From contig JAUIAS010000008.1 in NCBI GenBank assembly GCA_030425395.1, positions 62,001 through 126,000 of the forward strand: DNA of 64,000 bases, read 5' to 3'. The notes under the pieces were generated by a model. That model saw nothing but the letters and a program-made list of their open reading frames with translations. It ran no database searches and had not been told where the DNA came from. Each line of letters starts with the position of its first letter. Position 1 is the stretch's first letter. Shown piece by piece: positions 37,244-45,265 of the stretch. Both the position numbers and the translations under genes were made by a program. This DNA is from Alphaproteobacteria bacterium (GTDB taxonomy: Bacteria; Pseudomonadota; Alphaproteobacteria; Rhodobacterales; Rhodobacteraceae).

Positions 37244-38044
37244 ATGCCGCGTCGGATCATCCTGCACCCTGGTTTTCACAAAACCGGCACGACGACCCTA
37301 CAAAACACGCTGCGCCGGAACCGCGCCGCCCTAAAGCCCCATATGCGGATTGTTCTGGGCGGTCAGTTTCGCGATCTGCAACATGCGGCGCGCGGGTATT
37401 CGACCCTGCGTGATGTCGATACACTTGCCAAAACCGAAATCCGTTTTGCCGAATTGATGCAGCGCCAGCCGCGCATGCCCCGGCGCACATTGCTTTTGTC
37501 TTCAGAAGAACTCTCGGGCCACCTGCCCGGTCGGCCCGGCATTCCAGACTACAGCGCGGCTGTGGATCTGGCGTGCAGCTATGTTCGCATTTTGCGCGCC
37601 GTTTTCCCCAAATCTGAATTGCGATTGTTTTACACTCTTCGAGATGCCGCATCGTGGATCGACAGCGCATATTGGCAGCATGTGAAATCCTCGAACATGA
37701 CAATGGACATTGGTGAGTTCCGCGACCGCTTTGCAAGCGCCGGAAACTTGGCGGATATCGTGGCCCGGATCGGTGATCGAACCGGCATACCGATAGTAAC
37801 CGCACCGATGGACGTCTGGCAGGACGGCCCTCTTGGCCCCCTGTCGCCGCTTCTCGGGCAATGCGGCGTGCCTGAGGCTGAAATTACCGCTCTGACACCC
37901 GCACCGCCAACAAATACCCGGCCCGATGCTGAGGTGATGCTTGAACTTCTCAGGATAAACCGCGCATACGCAGACCCCGAGGCCCGCCGCCTCCACAAGG
38001 CGGCCGTTCTCGCAGCGCAAGGGGAAGATCAACGTGACGGATGA
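37244..38044 (+). CDS. Sulfotransferase-like P-loop protein
   Basis: A 266-residue protein with an N-terminal nucleotide-binding loop (ILHPGFHKTGTTTLQNTLRR) matching the 5'-phosphosulfate loop of PAPS-dependent sulfotransferases. The later SELRLFYTLRDAASWIDSAY corresponds to the 3'-phosphate motif. The acceptor is unknown; polysaccharides, lipids or small molecules are possible. It sits between rimM and trmD and overlaps trmD by 11 bases, an insertion into an otherwise conserved translation operon. Confidence 0.78.
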   Translation: MPRRIILHPGFHKTGTTTLQNTLRRNRAALKPHMRIVLGGQFRDLQHAARGYSTLRDVDTLAKTEIRFAELMQRQPRMPRRTLLLSSEELSGHLPGRPGIPDYSAAVDLACSYVRILRAVFPKSELRLFYTLRDAASWIDSAYWQHVKSSNMTMDIGEFRDRFASAGNLADIVARIGDRTGIPIVTAPMDVWQDGPLGPLSPLLGQCGVPEAEITALTPAPPTNTRPDAEVMLELLRINRAYADPEARRLHKAAVLAAQGEDQRDG

Positions 38045-38852
38045 CACCAAGAAACCGGGCCGTTCGATTGGCCGCAAAGCCATTCGCCCAACGCTGCAAC
38101 CGCGTGAACTGATGACCGACACGCCGGATCTGCATGGCGTTTGGAAAGCCAAGATCCTGACCCTCTTTCCGCAAGCCTTCCCCGGTGTTCTGGGCGAAAG
38201 CCTGACCGGCAAGGCGCTACGGGATGGGCTATGGCAGCTTGAGACGATCGACCTGCGCCCCTATGGCGTGGGACGCCACAAGAACGTGGATGACACCCCT
38301 GCAGGCGGTGGGGCTGGCATGGTGCTGCGGGCAGATGTGCTCGGGGCCGCCATCGACGACGCGATGGCCGGAATCAGAGGCAATTGGCCGCTGATCTACC
38401 TTAGCCCGCGCGGTCGTCCGATGGATCAGGCCATGATGCAATCCCTGGCGCGTGCCGATGGGGTGACTCTGTTGTGTGGACGGTTCGAAGGCGTGGATCA
38501 AAGGGTTCTTGATCATTACAGCATCGCCGAAGTCAGCTTGGGTGATTTTGTAATGACAGGCGGTGAAATCGCGGCTCAGGCAATGATTGATGCGACCGTC
38601 AGATTGATTCCCGGCGTGTTGGGCAATGCCACCTCAACCGAAGAAGAGAGCTTTGCTTCGGGTCTGCTGGAGCATCCGCAATACACGCGTCCGGCAGAGT
38701 GGCGCGGCCATGAAATCCCGGACATCCTGATGTCCGGACACCATGGCCGGATCGCCCAATGGCGACGGGAAATGAGCGAAGCCCTGACACGCACCCGCCG
38801 TCCCGATCTGTGGGAACGCCACCTTCTAGCGAAGGACAAGGATCGCACTTGA
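38034..38852 (+). CDS. trmD: tRNA (guanine-N1)-methyltransferase
   Basis: A 272-residue TrmD, which methylates G37 of tRNAs with S-adenosylmethionine. The catalytic SPOUT knot is evident: GVGRHKNVDDTPAGGGAGMV, LLCGRFEGVDQRVLDHY, EVSLGDFVMTGGEIAA. LEHPQYTRPAEWRGHEIPDI and HHGRIAQWRR complete it. The N-terminus has a basic extension (KKPGRSIGRKAIRPTLQPRE) before the core; an alternative ATG at 38112 would remove it. It overlaps the sulfotransferase-like gene. Confidence 0.95.
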   Translation: MTDDTKKPGRSIGRKAIRPTLQPRELMTDTPDLHGVWKAKILTLFPQAFPGVLGESLTGKALRDGLWQLETIDLRPYGVGRHKNVDDTPAGGGAGMVLRADVLGAAIDDAMAGIRGNWPLIYLSPRGRPMDQAMMQSLARADGVTLLCGRFEGVDQRVLDHYSIAEVSLGDFVMTGGEIAAQAMIDATVRLIPGVLGNATSTEEESFASGLLEHPQYTRPAEWRGHEIPDILMSGHHGRIAQWRREMSEALTRTRRPDLWERHLLAKDKDRT

Positions 38853-38880
38853 TCCCGACGGGCCAAGGCCCTATACGGAC

Positions 38881-38922
38881 GCCGGACCGGAATCGCCCAA
38901 GGCGGCTCCGGCTTTTGATTTT
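38881..38922 (+). terminator. Terminator-like stem-loop after trmD
   Basis: GCCGGA / TCCGGC outer stem with an inner GCC/GGC pairing, followed by TTTTGATTTT. It lies in the 238-base gap between trmD and rplS, which otherwise holds the rplS promoter region. Confidence 0.65.
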
Positions 38923-39090
38923 GCCTCCATGCAGCTTGCGCTTTCTTCGGCGTGGGTGGGGGCAGAACCCTGAAGTCAAGGAACGGACGGCCTGAACTCT
39001 GGCGGGCGCTGCGGCGGACCCGGTGAAGACACAGAGCTCTTGGGACGCGCAAACCTTCGTGGAACAACCACGAGCATAGGAGAACAAGCG

Positions 39091-39474
39091 ATGGACCTGA
39101 TCGCTCAGCTTGAGGCGGAACAAGTTGCCGCCCTGGGAAAAGAAATTCCCGATTTCAAAGCCGGTGACACAATCCGTGTCGGCTACAAAGTGACCGAAGG
39201 CACCCGTTCGCGCGTGCAGAACTACGAAGGCGTCTGCATCAGCCGCAAGAACGGTGCCGGAATTGCCGGGTCGTTTACGGTTCGCAAGATCAGCTTTGGC
39301 GAAGGCGTGGAACGTGTGTTCCCGCTGCACTCGACCAACATTGACAGCATCGAAGTTGTCCGTCGTGGCCGTGTTCGCCGCTCCAAGCTGTATTATCTGC
39401 GTGCGCGCCGCGGCAAGTCTGCCCGTATCGCCGAAGATTCGAACTACAAGCCCCTCAAGGGCGCTAAGGCATAA
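39091..39474 (+). CDS. rplS: 50S ribosomal protein L19
   Basis: A 127-residue L19. The start [20 protein letters not shown], then [36 protein letters not shown] and [20 protein letters not shown] are diagnostic. The ATG preceded by TAGGAG was chosen; an upstream in-frame ATG lies in the leader. It is co-transcribed with rpmE. Confidence 0.98.
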   Translation: MDLIAQLEAEQVAALGKEIPDFKAGDTIRVGYKVTEGTRSRVQNYEGVCISRKNGAGIAGSFTVRKISFGEGVERVFPLHSTNIDSIEVVRRGRVRRSKLYYLRARRGKSARIAEDSNYKPLKGAKA

Positions 39475-39485
39475 GGACCGGCGCT

Positions 39486-39707
39486 ATGAAAAAAGACACG
39501 CATCCCGAATACCACATCATCGACGTCAAGATGACAGACGGCACCGTCTACCAGATGAAATCCACTTGGGGCAAAGAAGGCGATACGCTGTCGCTAGATA
39601 TTGACCCGACCGTGCATCCGGCATGGACCGGTGGTGGCGCACGTCTGCTGGATACCGGTGGCCGCGTCTCCAAGTTCAAGAAGAAATACGAAGGTCTGGG
39701 TTTCTAA
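39486..39707 (+). CDS. rpmE: 50S ribosomal protein L31 (zinc-free type)
   Basis: A 73-residue L31. The start [20 protein letters not shown] and [13 protein letters not shown] match the family, but the four zinc-binding cysteines of the C+ form are absent, as is normal for zinc-independent L31 proteins. It lies 11 bases behind rplS and is followed by a strong terminator. Confidence 0.95.
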   Translation: MKKDTHPEYHIIDVKMTDGTVYQMKSTWGKEGDTLSLDIDPTVHPAWTGGGARLLDTGGRVSKFKKKYEGLGF

Positions 39708-39730
39708 GACCGGTACATTCGCAACAAGCG

Positions 39731-39758
39731 AACGCCGCGCATCAGCGCGGCGTTTTGC
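39731..39758 (+). terminator. Intrinsic terminator after rpmE
   Basis: A perfect 10-bp stem AACGCCGCGC / GCGCGGCGTT with an ATCA loop, running into TTTTG. It ends the rplS-rpmE transcript. Confidence 0.92.
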
Positions 39759-39965
39759 ATTTGTGGCGTTAGCTCTTGCGTTTAGGATTAATCTGGATAC
39801 CGAAAGGCTCATCGGTTACGACTATACCGCGCCGGATGGTGAGGTATTTGCCGCGGCCTGACAGGCTGCAAGGGAATTCCGGCGGGCATTGTTCCCATTG
39901 CGCGCGCCGCACCATATAGTAATGGAAACCGCACAAGAGAACAGCGGTCCAACAAGGGTAGCGGT

Positions 39966-40775
39966 ATGGCGCATATTATCGTCGTCGGGAATGAAAAAGG
40001 CGGAGCAGGGAAATCCACCGTTTCGATGCATGTGGCCAGCGCGCTTGCGCGGCTGGGCCATCGTGTCAGCGGGCTGGACCTTGACCTGCGCCAGCGCAGC
40101 TTTGGGCGGTACATGGAAAACCGGCTGGCGTTTCTAGAACGCGCCGAACTGGATCTGCCCACCGCCATGGTTCACGACCTCCCCGAGGTTGCCAGCGAAA
40201 GCCTCAAACCGGGCGAAAATCTGTTTGATCAGCGTCTTTCGGCGGCGATTTCAGAACTGGAACCGCACAGCGATTTTATCCTGATCGACTGCCCCGGATC
40301 ACACACCCGACTAAGCCAAGTGGCGCATTCGCTTGCCGACACTTTGATTACACCGATCAACGACAGTTTTGTGGATTTCGACCTGTTGGCGCGCACCGAT
40401 CCCCACGGTGAGAAAATCCTCGGGCCGTCGGTTTATTCCGAAATGGTCTGGAATGCCCGCCAACTGCGCGCGCAGGCCGGGCTCAAGCCGATTGATTGGG
40501 TTGTCTTGCGCAATCGTCTGGGCGCGCAGCGCATGGTCAACAAGGAAAAGATGGAACGCGCGGTCAATGCCCTTGCCAGCCGGATCGGTTTCCGTGTGGC
40601 ACCCGGCTTTTCCGAACGGGTGGTGTTCCGCGAACTGTTTCCGCGCGGGCTGACCCTTCTTGACCTGCGTGATATCGGGGTCAAGCAGCTCAATATCTCA
40701 AACGTCGCCGCTCGGCAGGAGTTGCGGGATATGATGAAGGCGCTCAACCTGCCCGGCGTGACAATTGATTTCTGA
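39966..40775 (+). CDS. mipZ: Division-plane positioning ATPase MipZ
   Basis: A 269-residue ParA/MinD-family ATPase characteristic of alphaproteobacteria. MipZ forms a bipolar gradient with ParB and inhibits FtsZ away from midcell. The start is HIIVVGNEKGGAGKSTVSMH (deviant Walker A). SGLDLDLRQRSFGRYMENRL and FILIDCPGSHTRLSQVAHSL (Walker B region) follow, then NDSFVDFDLLARTDPHGEKI. It stands alone on a 258-base upstream gap in which no clear CtrA site was seen. Confidence 0.95.
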   Translation: MAHIIVVGNEKGGAGKSTVSMHVASALARLGHRVSGLDLDLRQRSFGRYMENRLAFLERAELDLPTAMVHDLPEVASESLKPGENLFDQRLSAAISELEPHSDFILIDCPGSHTRLSQVAHSLADTLITPINDSFVDFDLLARTDPHGEKILGPSVYSEMVWNARQLRAQAGLKPIDWVVLRNRLGAQRMVNKEKMERAVNALASRIGFRVAPGFSERVVFRELFPRGLTLLDLRDIGVKQLNISNVAARQELRDMMKALNLPGVTIDF

Positions 40776-40778
40776 TCC

Positions 40779-41216
40779 TCAGCGCGGCGTGCTCAGGATC
40801 AGCAGCATGTCACGCAGCCGCGCGACATCATCGGAAGAAAATCTGTCCGTTAACCGGGCATCATACTGTGCCGCGACCTCTCTGAGATCCGCATAAACCA
40901 CGCGGCCCGCATCGGTCAGTGACAACCTCTCGGCGCGGCGGTCCTTTGCATCCCGGACACGTTTGAGAAGACGTCTGTCTTCCAGCTTTTGCACCGCGCG
41001 GCTGATCTTGGTCTTGTGCATCCGCGCGCGCGAACCGATTTCGGTTGCGGTCATTTCACCGTAGATGCCTAGATGAAAGAGCACCCGCCATTCCGTGCGC
41101 AACATGCCATAGCGGCTCTTGTATACCTCCTGAAACGCGATGCTGCTTTCTTCTGCCGCCTGATTCAGCAGGTAGGGCAAGAAAATCTGCAGATCAAATC
41201 CATCTTTTTGGTCCAT
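40779..41216 (-). CDS. MarR-family regulator (probable homogentisate-operon regulator)
   Basis: A 145-residue MarR-type winged-helix regulator. The DNA-binding part reads GEMTATEIGSRARMHKTKIS, RAVQKLEDRRLLKRVRDAKD, then RRAERLSLTDAGRVVY. The start MDQKDGFDLQIF was used rather than far-upstream in-frame codons that lie inside the promoter gap and hmgA. It is divergent from hmgA across 71 bases, so it very likely controls the homogentisate operon. Confidence 0.9.
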   Translation of the reverse strand: MDQKDGFDLQIFLPYLLNQAAEESSIAFQEVYKSRYGMLRTEWRVLFHLGIYGEMTATEIGSRARMHKTKISRAVQKLEDRRLLKRVRDAKDRRAERLSLTDAGRVVYADLREVAAQYDARLTDRFSSDDVARLRDMLLILSTPR

Positions 41217-41287
41217 TAGGCGACCCTCCCGATTGTTAGTTACAAAATCAACCATTACAGACGCAACAAGATTTGGAGGATTTGACA

Positions 41288-42640
41288 ATGAATCAAGCGA
41301 CAAAACCCCATCACATGGTCCAAGCGCCAACATCCGTAGGCACCACCGAAGGCTATATGCCCGGATTTGGGAACGACTTCGAAACCAAAGCTTTGCCCGG
41401 TGCGCTGCCGCAGGGCATGAACAGCCCGCAAAAATGCAACTATGGCCTCTATGGCGAACAACTGTCCGGAACAGCCTTCACGGCAAACCCGCCGGAGCGG
41501 ACATGGACATATCGCATCCGGCCCAGCGTGAAACATTCCGCGCGCTATACCAAGGTAGATCTGCCTTACTGGAAATCCGCACCGAATGTTGACCCCGATG
41601 TGATCAGCCTTGGCCAGTATCGCTGGGATCCCGTCGACACGCAGGATGGGCTAACCTGGCTTACGGGTATGCGCACGATGACCACAGCCGGCGATGTGAA
41701 TACGCAGGTCGGCATGGCATCCCACGTGTATCTTGTGACGGAATCGATGCAGGATGCCTATTTCTACTCGGCTGACAGCGAATTGCTCGTCGTGCCGCAG
41801 GAAGGCCGTCTGCGTTTTGCAACAGAGCTTGGGATCATAGATATCGAGCCCAAGGAAATTGCAATCATTCCTCGCGGCCTTGTTTACCGGGTCGAAGTTC
41901 TTGAGGGGCCGTGCCGCGGGTTTGTCTGCGAAAACTACGGCCAGAAGTTCGAACTTCCCGGTCGTGGGCCGATCGGCGCAAATTGCCTTGCCAACCCGCG
42001 CGATTTCAAGGCCCCTGTCGCCGCGTTCGAGGATCGCGAAGTGCCATCAACGCTTACCATCAAATGGTGCGGGCAGTTCCACGAAACCAGTATCGCCCAA
42101 AGCCCGTTGGACGTGGTGGCCTGGCATGGCAACTATGCGCCCTACAAATACGATCTGCGCACCTACTGTCCGGTAGGGGCAATTTTGTTCGATCACCCGG
42201 ATCCGTCAATCTTTACTGTTCTGACTGCCCCATCGGGCCAGCCCGGCACCGCGAACATCGACTTTGTGCTGTTCCGCGAACGTTGGATGGTCGCGGAAAA
42301 CACCTTCCGTCCACCGTGGTATCACAAGAACATCATGTCTGAACTGATGGGCAATATTTATGGCCAGTATGATGCAAAGCCCAAGGGCTTTGTGCCGGGC
42401 GGCATGTCCCTGCACAACATGATGCTGCCGCACGGGCCGGATCGGAATGCATTCGAAGGGGCCTCCAATGCCGAGTTGAAAGCCGAGAAGCTCGACAATA
42501 CCATGTCGTTCATGTTCGAAACCCGGTTTCCCCAGCATCTAACGGTATTCGCCGCGAAAGAGGCCCCTTTGCAAGACGACTATATCGACTGCTGGGACAG
42601 CCTTGAGAAGAAGTTTGACGGCACACCCGGCAAGAAATGA
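41288..42640 (+). CDS. hmgA: Homogentisate 1,2-dioxygenase
   Basis: A 450-residue Fe(II) ring-cleaving dioxygenase that converts homogentisate to maleylacetoacetate in phenylalanine, tyrosine and hydroxyphenylacetate breakdown. It has the family start [20 protein letters not shown] and the catalytic/iron region: [29 protein letters not shown]-like [16 protein letters not shown] and [21 protein letters not shown] lies just before the ATG. It is first in the catabolic operon; its last bases overlap a 58-residue membrane protein gene. Confidence 0.98.
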   Translation: MNQATKPHHMVQAPTSVGTTEGYMPGFGNDFETKALPGALPQGMNSPQKCNYGLYGEQLSGTAFTANPPERTWTYRIRPSVKHSARYTKVDLPYWKSAPNVDPDVISLGQYRWDPVDTQDGLTWLTGMRTMTTAGDVNTQVGMASHVYLVTESMQDAYFYSADSELLVVPQEGRLRFATELGIIDIEPKEIAIIPRGLVYRVEVLEGPCRGFVCENYGQKFELPGRGPIGANCLANPRDFKAPVAAFEDREVPSTLTIKWCGQFHETSIAQSPLDVVAWHGNYAPYKYDLRTYCPVGAILFDHPDPSIFTVLTAPSGQPGTANIDFVLFRERWMVAENTFRPPWYHKNIMSELMGNIYGQYDAKPKGFVPGGMSLHNMMLPHGPDRNAFEGASNAELKAEKLDNTMSFMFETRFPQHLTVFAAKEAPLQDDYIDCWDSLEKKFDGTPGKK

Positions 42641-42813
42641 TCGAATTCCTGACCTCTCTCGGCCTCCTTGGATGGATTGTTGTGCTGGTTCCGATCCTAG
42701 CCTTAGTATTCCGCAAGCGGCTTTGGATGGGTGAGGGCGCATCGACCTTGCCGGCGGACGAAACCCTGCCGCTTGGCGAACCGCCCGATTTTCGCGGACC
42801 GCCGCCGTCATGA
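42637..42813 (+). CDS. Small single-pass membrane protein (58 aa) overlapping hmgA
   Basis: A 58-codon frame starting ATGA on the hmgA stop codon. It begins [20 protein letters not shown], forming one membrane helix (about residues 5-23), then [10 protein letters not shown] and a Pro-rich C-terminal tail ending [10 protein letters not shown]. The 4-base overlap, the hydrophobic helix with positive-inside residues and the position in the operon support a real gene. I know no family for it. It might anchor or assist an operon protein; that is conjecture. Confidence 0.6.
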   Translation: MIEFLTSLGLLGWIVVLVPILALVFRKRLWMGEGASTLPADETLPLGEPPDFRGPPPS

Positions 42814-42941
42814 CCCTTCCGGATCAAAGTCCGGGGCGCATACGAACGACAAGGCGGGTGCAAGTGGCACTTCGCAATCCCGGACCCGAGAATGACCGCG
42901 CATAACCGCGCCAAAGACGCATCGACAAGAAGGACGACAGA

Positions 42942-44198
42942 ATGACATTGATGAAAAGCTGGGTGGAAAGTGCCAACGCCACTGACCACCCCTTTCCGCT
43001 CAACAACCTGCCTTACGGGGTGTATTCGACGACAGATGCCGAAGCACGATGCGGTGTGGCCATTGGGGACATGATCCTTGATATGCAGGCCGCAGAAGAA
43101 GAAGGCCTTATCGTTCTGGCCGAAGATCCATTGTTTGACGTGCCATATTGGAACGATTTGATGGAACAGGGGCCAGCCGTCTGGGCTGCGCTGCGCGCCC
43201 GGCTTATCGCCATTTTGCAAGAGGGTGCCGAGGAACGCGCAGCAGTCGAACCCCTGCTGGTGTCGATGGCGGATGCAGAAATGCACCTGCCGATCGTGGT
43301 GAGCGAATACACCGATTTCTATGCAGGGCGTCATCATGCGACCAATGTCGGCACGATGTTCCGCGGGGCCGAAAATGCTTTGCCACCAAACTGGCTGCAT
43401 ATTCCTATCGGTTACAATGGGCGCGCGTCTTCGGTGATCGTATCCGGCACACCGGTGCGTCGCCCTTGGGGGCAACTGAAATCCCCCGATCACGACCTGC
43501 CCGCATTCCTGCCCTGCCGCCGCTTTGATCTGGAACTGGAGATGGGTGCGATTGTCGGGATGGCGTCCGAAGGCCCAATTACGGTGCAAGAGGCCGATGA
43601 CGCGATCTTTGGCTATGTGCTTCTCAATGATTGGTCCGCCCGCGATATCCAGGCGTGGGAATACCAGCCGTTGGGGCCGTTTCAGGCCAAGGCAACGGCC
43701 ACATCCATCAGCCCATGGATCGTCACGCGCGCAGCACTGGATCCGTTCCGCTGTGACACACCGGAACGCGAGTTTGAATTGCTGGATCACCTCAAGGATT
43801 GCGGGCCGATGCTGTTTGATATCGACTTGTCCGTCGATCTGGCCCCTGAAGGCGGCCCTGCAACAATCATCGCACGCACTAACTACCGCGAGATGTATTA
43901 TTCATCGGCTCAGCAGCTTGCCCATCACAGCACCAGCGGTTGCCCGATGAACGTGGCCGATCTGCTCGGATCTGGCACGATTTCGGGGGCCGAAAAAGAC
44001 AGCCGAGGATCCCTGCTTGAGCTAAGCTGGGGCGGCAAGGAACCGATCACTCTCGACAGCGGGCAGCAGCGGTCCTTTCTCGAGGACGGAGACACACTGA
44101 CCCTACGCGGCCACGCGCAGGGTGATGGGTATCGCATCGGGTTTGGTGATTGCACCGGAACGATCCTGCCCGCGCTTGAAAATCCATACGCACGCTGA
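42942..44198 (+). CDS. fahA: Fumarylacetoacetase
   Basis: A 418-residue hydrolase that splits fumarylacetoacetate to fumarate and acetoacetate, the last homogentisate-pathway step. The N-terminal SH3-like domain (HPFPLNNLPYGVYSTTDAEA) precedes the catalytic domain. Its metal and catalytic residues lie in EYTDFYAGRHHATNVGTMFR (His), FDLELEMGAIVG (Glu pair) and GYVLLNDWSARDIQAWEYQP (Asp). GSGTISGAEKDSRGSLLEL is typical. It follows hmgA on the same strand after a 128-base gap that appears empty. Confidence 0.97.
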   Translation: MTLMKSWVESANATDHPFPLNNLPYGVYSTTDAEARCGVAIGDMILDMQAAEEEGLIVLAEDPLFDVPYWNDLMEQGPAVWAALRARLIAILQEGAEERAAVEPLLVSMADAEMHLPIVVSEYTDFYAGRHHATNVGTMFRGAENALPPNWLHIPIGYNGRASSVIVSGTPVRRPWGQLKSPDHDLPAFLPCRRFDLELEMGAIVGMASEGPITVQEADDAIFGYVLLNDWSARDIQAWEYQPLGPFQAKATATSISPWIVTRAALDPFRCDTPEREFELLDHLKDCGPMLFDIDLSVDLAPEGGPATIIARTNYREMYYSSAQQLAHHSTSGCPMNVADLLGSGTISGAEKDSRGSLLELSWGGKEPITLDSGQQRSFLEDGDTLTLRGHAQGDGYRIGFGDCTGTILPALENPYAR

Positions 44199-44224
44199 CC
44201 GCCAACTCAAAGGAAACCAACCCC

Positions 44225-45175
44225 ATGGCCAAAGCTTTTGCCTCGCAAGGCGACATGACCGAAAAGAACATCTCCTTCACCGAAGTGGGTGAGGGGCTTT
44301 TTGCCTTTACCGCCGAAGGTGACCCCAATTCCGGCGTTATCATTGGTGACGACAGCGTAATGATCGTCGAAGCGCAGGCGACACCACGCCTTGCCCAAAA
44401 GGTGATCGACTGTGTGCGATCGGTGACAGACAAGCCAATCAGCCACGTGGTCCTGACTCACTATCACGCGGTGCGTGTTCTGGGTGCGTCGGCCTTTGGT
44501 GCAAACCAGATCATCATGTCCGACGCCGCGCGGTCTATGGTGGTCGAACGCGGTCAGGAAGACTGGGATAGCGAATTCCAACGGTTTCCCCGCCTGTTCG
44601 AAGGCCATGAAAGCATTCCCGGGCTGACCTGGCCCACCACCACCTTCAGCGACAGCATGACTGTCTACCTTGGCAATCGCCGGGTCGACATCATGCAACT
44701 GGGCCGCGCGCACACCGCGGGGGATGCCGTCATTCATGTGCCGGACCAGAATGTGATGTTCACCGGTGACATCGTTGAATACCACTCGGCCTGCTATTGC
44801 GGCGACGGACATTTCAGCGACTGGGGCGATACGCTCGACGCGATCAAGTGGTTTGACGTGGACGCCATCGCGCCGGGGCGTGGCGATGCCCTGGTCGGCC
44901 GCGAGATGGTGAATGCGGCGATCGAGAACACCCGAGACTTCGTTGACAGCACTTATCGCCCGGCGGCACGCGTCGCGGCACGCGGTGGCAGCCTCAAGGA
45001 AGCCTGGGACGCGGTACGCGCCGAATGCGATCCCAAGTTTGCCGATTACGCGATCTATGAACATTGCCTGCCGTTCAACGTCGCCCGCGCCTATGACGAA
45101 GCCCGCGGAATCGACACGCCGCGTATCTGGACCGCTCAGCGCGACATCGAAATGTGGGAAGCGTTGCAAGGCTGA
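44225..45175 (+). CDS. Metallo-beta-lactamase-fold protein with altered metal site
   Basis: A 316-residue MBL-fold protein. The HxHxDH motif is HYHAVR: His79 and His81 remain, but the Asp and last His are Val83 and Arg84. AHTAGD keeps His163 and TGD keeps Asp182, while the usual PGHG is PGRG (Arg219). A single metal site might survive, but the second is lost. The catalytic role is unclear; it could be a hydrolase with one metal or a binding protein. Its place in the hmgA-fahA operon suggests involvement with an aryl or acyl intermediate. Confidence 0.83.
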   Translation: MAKAFASQGDMTEKNISFTEVGEGLFAFTAEGDPNSGVIIGDDSVMIVEAQATPRLAQKVIDCVRSVTDKPISHVVLTHYHAVRVLGASAFGANQIIMSDAARSMVVERGQEDWDSEFQRFPRLFEGHESIPGLTWPTTTFSDSMTVYLGNRRVDIMQLGRAHTAGDAVIHVPDQNVMFTGDIVEYHSACYCGDGHFSDWGDTLDAIKWFDVDAIAPGRGDALVGREMVNAAIENTRDFVDSTYRPAARVAARGGSLKEAWDAVRAECDPKFADYAIYEHCLPFNVARAYDEARGIDTPRIWTAQRDIEMWEALQG

Positions 45176-45193
45176 TCCGCCGACACGAAAACA

Positions 45194-45225
45194 CGCCGGG
45201 CCTGCGTAAACTCAGGGGCCCGGCG
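45194..45225 (+). other. Stem-loop between MBL-fold and monooxygenase genes
   Basis: A perfect 9-bp stem CGCCGGGCC / GGCCCGGCG around a 14-base loop and no T tract. It lies in a 90-base gap within the homogentisate operon, perhaps acting on mRNA stability. Confidence 0.5.
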
Positions 45226-45265
45226 CATCTACCGATCCGAAGGTTTCCGAAGGGAGAGCGATCCG

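Noticed and set aside
35897-37279. A 460-codon open frame on the minus strand
   Set aside because: Antisense to chorismate mutase, rpsP and rimM, all confident genes.
39486-39707. L31 lacking zinc cysteines as a defective gene
   Set aside because: Zinc-free L31 proteins are a normal form in many bacteria including alphaproteobacteria.
42814-42941. Possible terminator between the small membrane gene and fahA
   Set aside because: Only a 5-bp CCGGA/TCCGG stem without a T tract is visible, too weak to report.
42510-43790. A 426-codon open frame on the minus strand
   Set aside because: Antisense to fahA and the hmgA end; no recognisable protein features.
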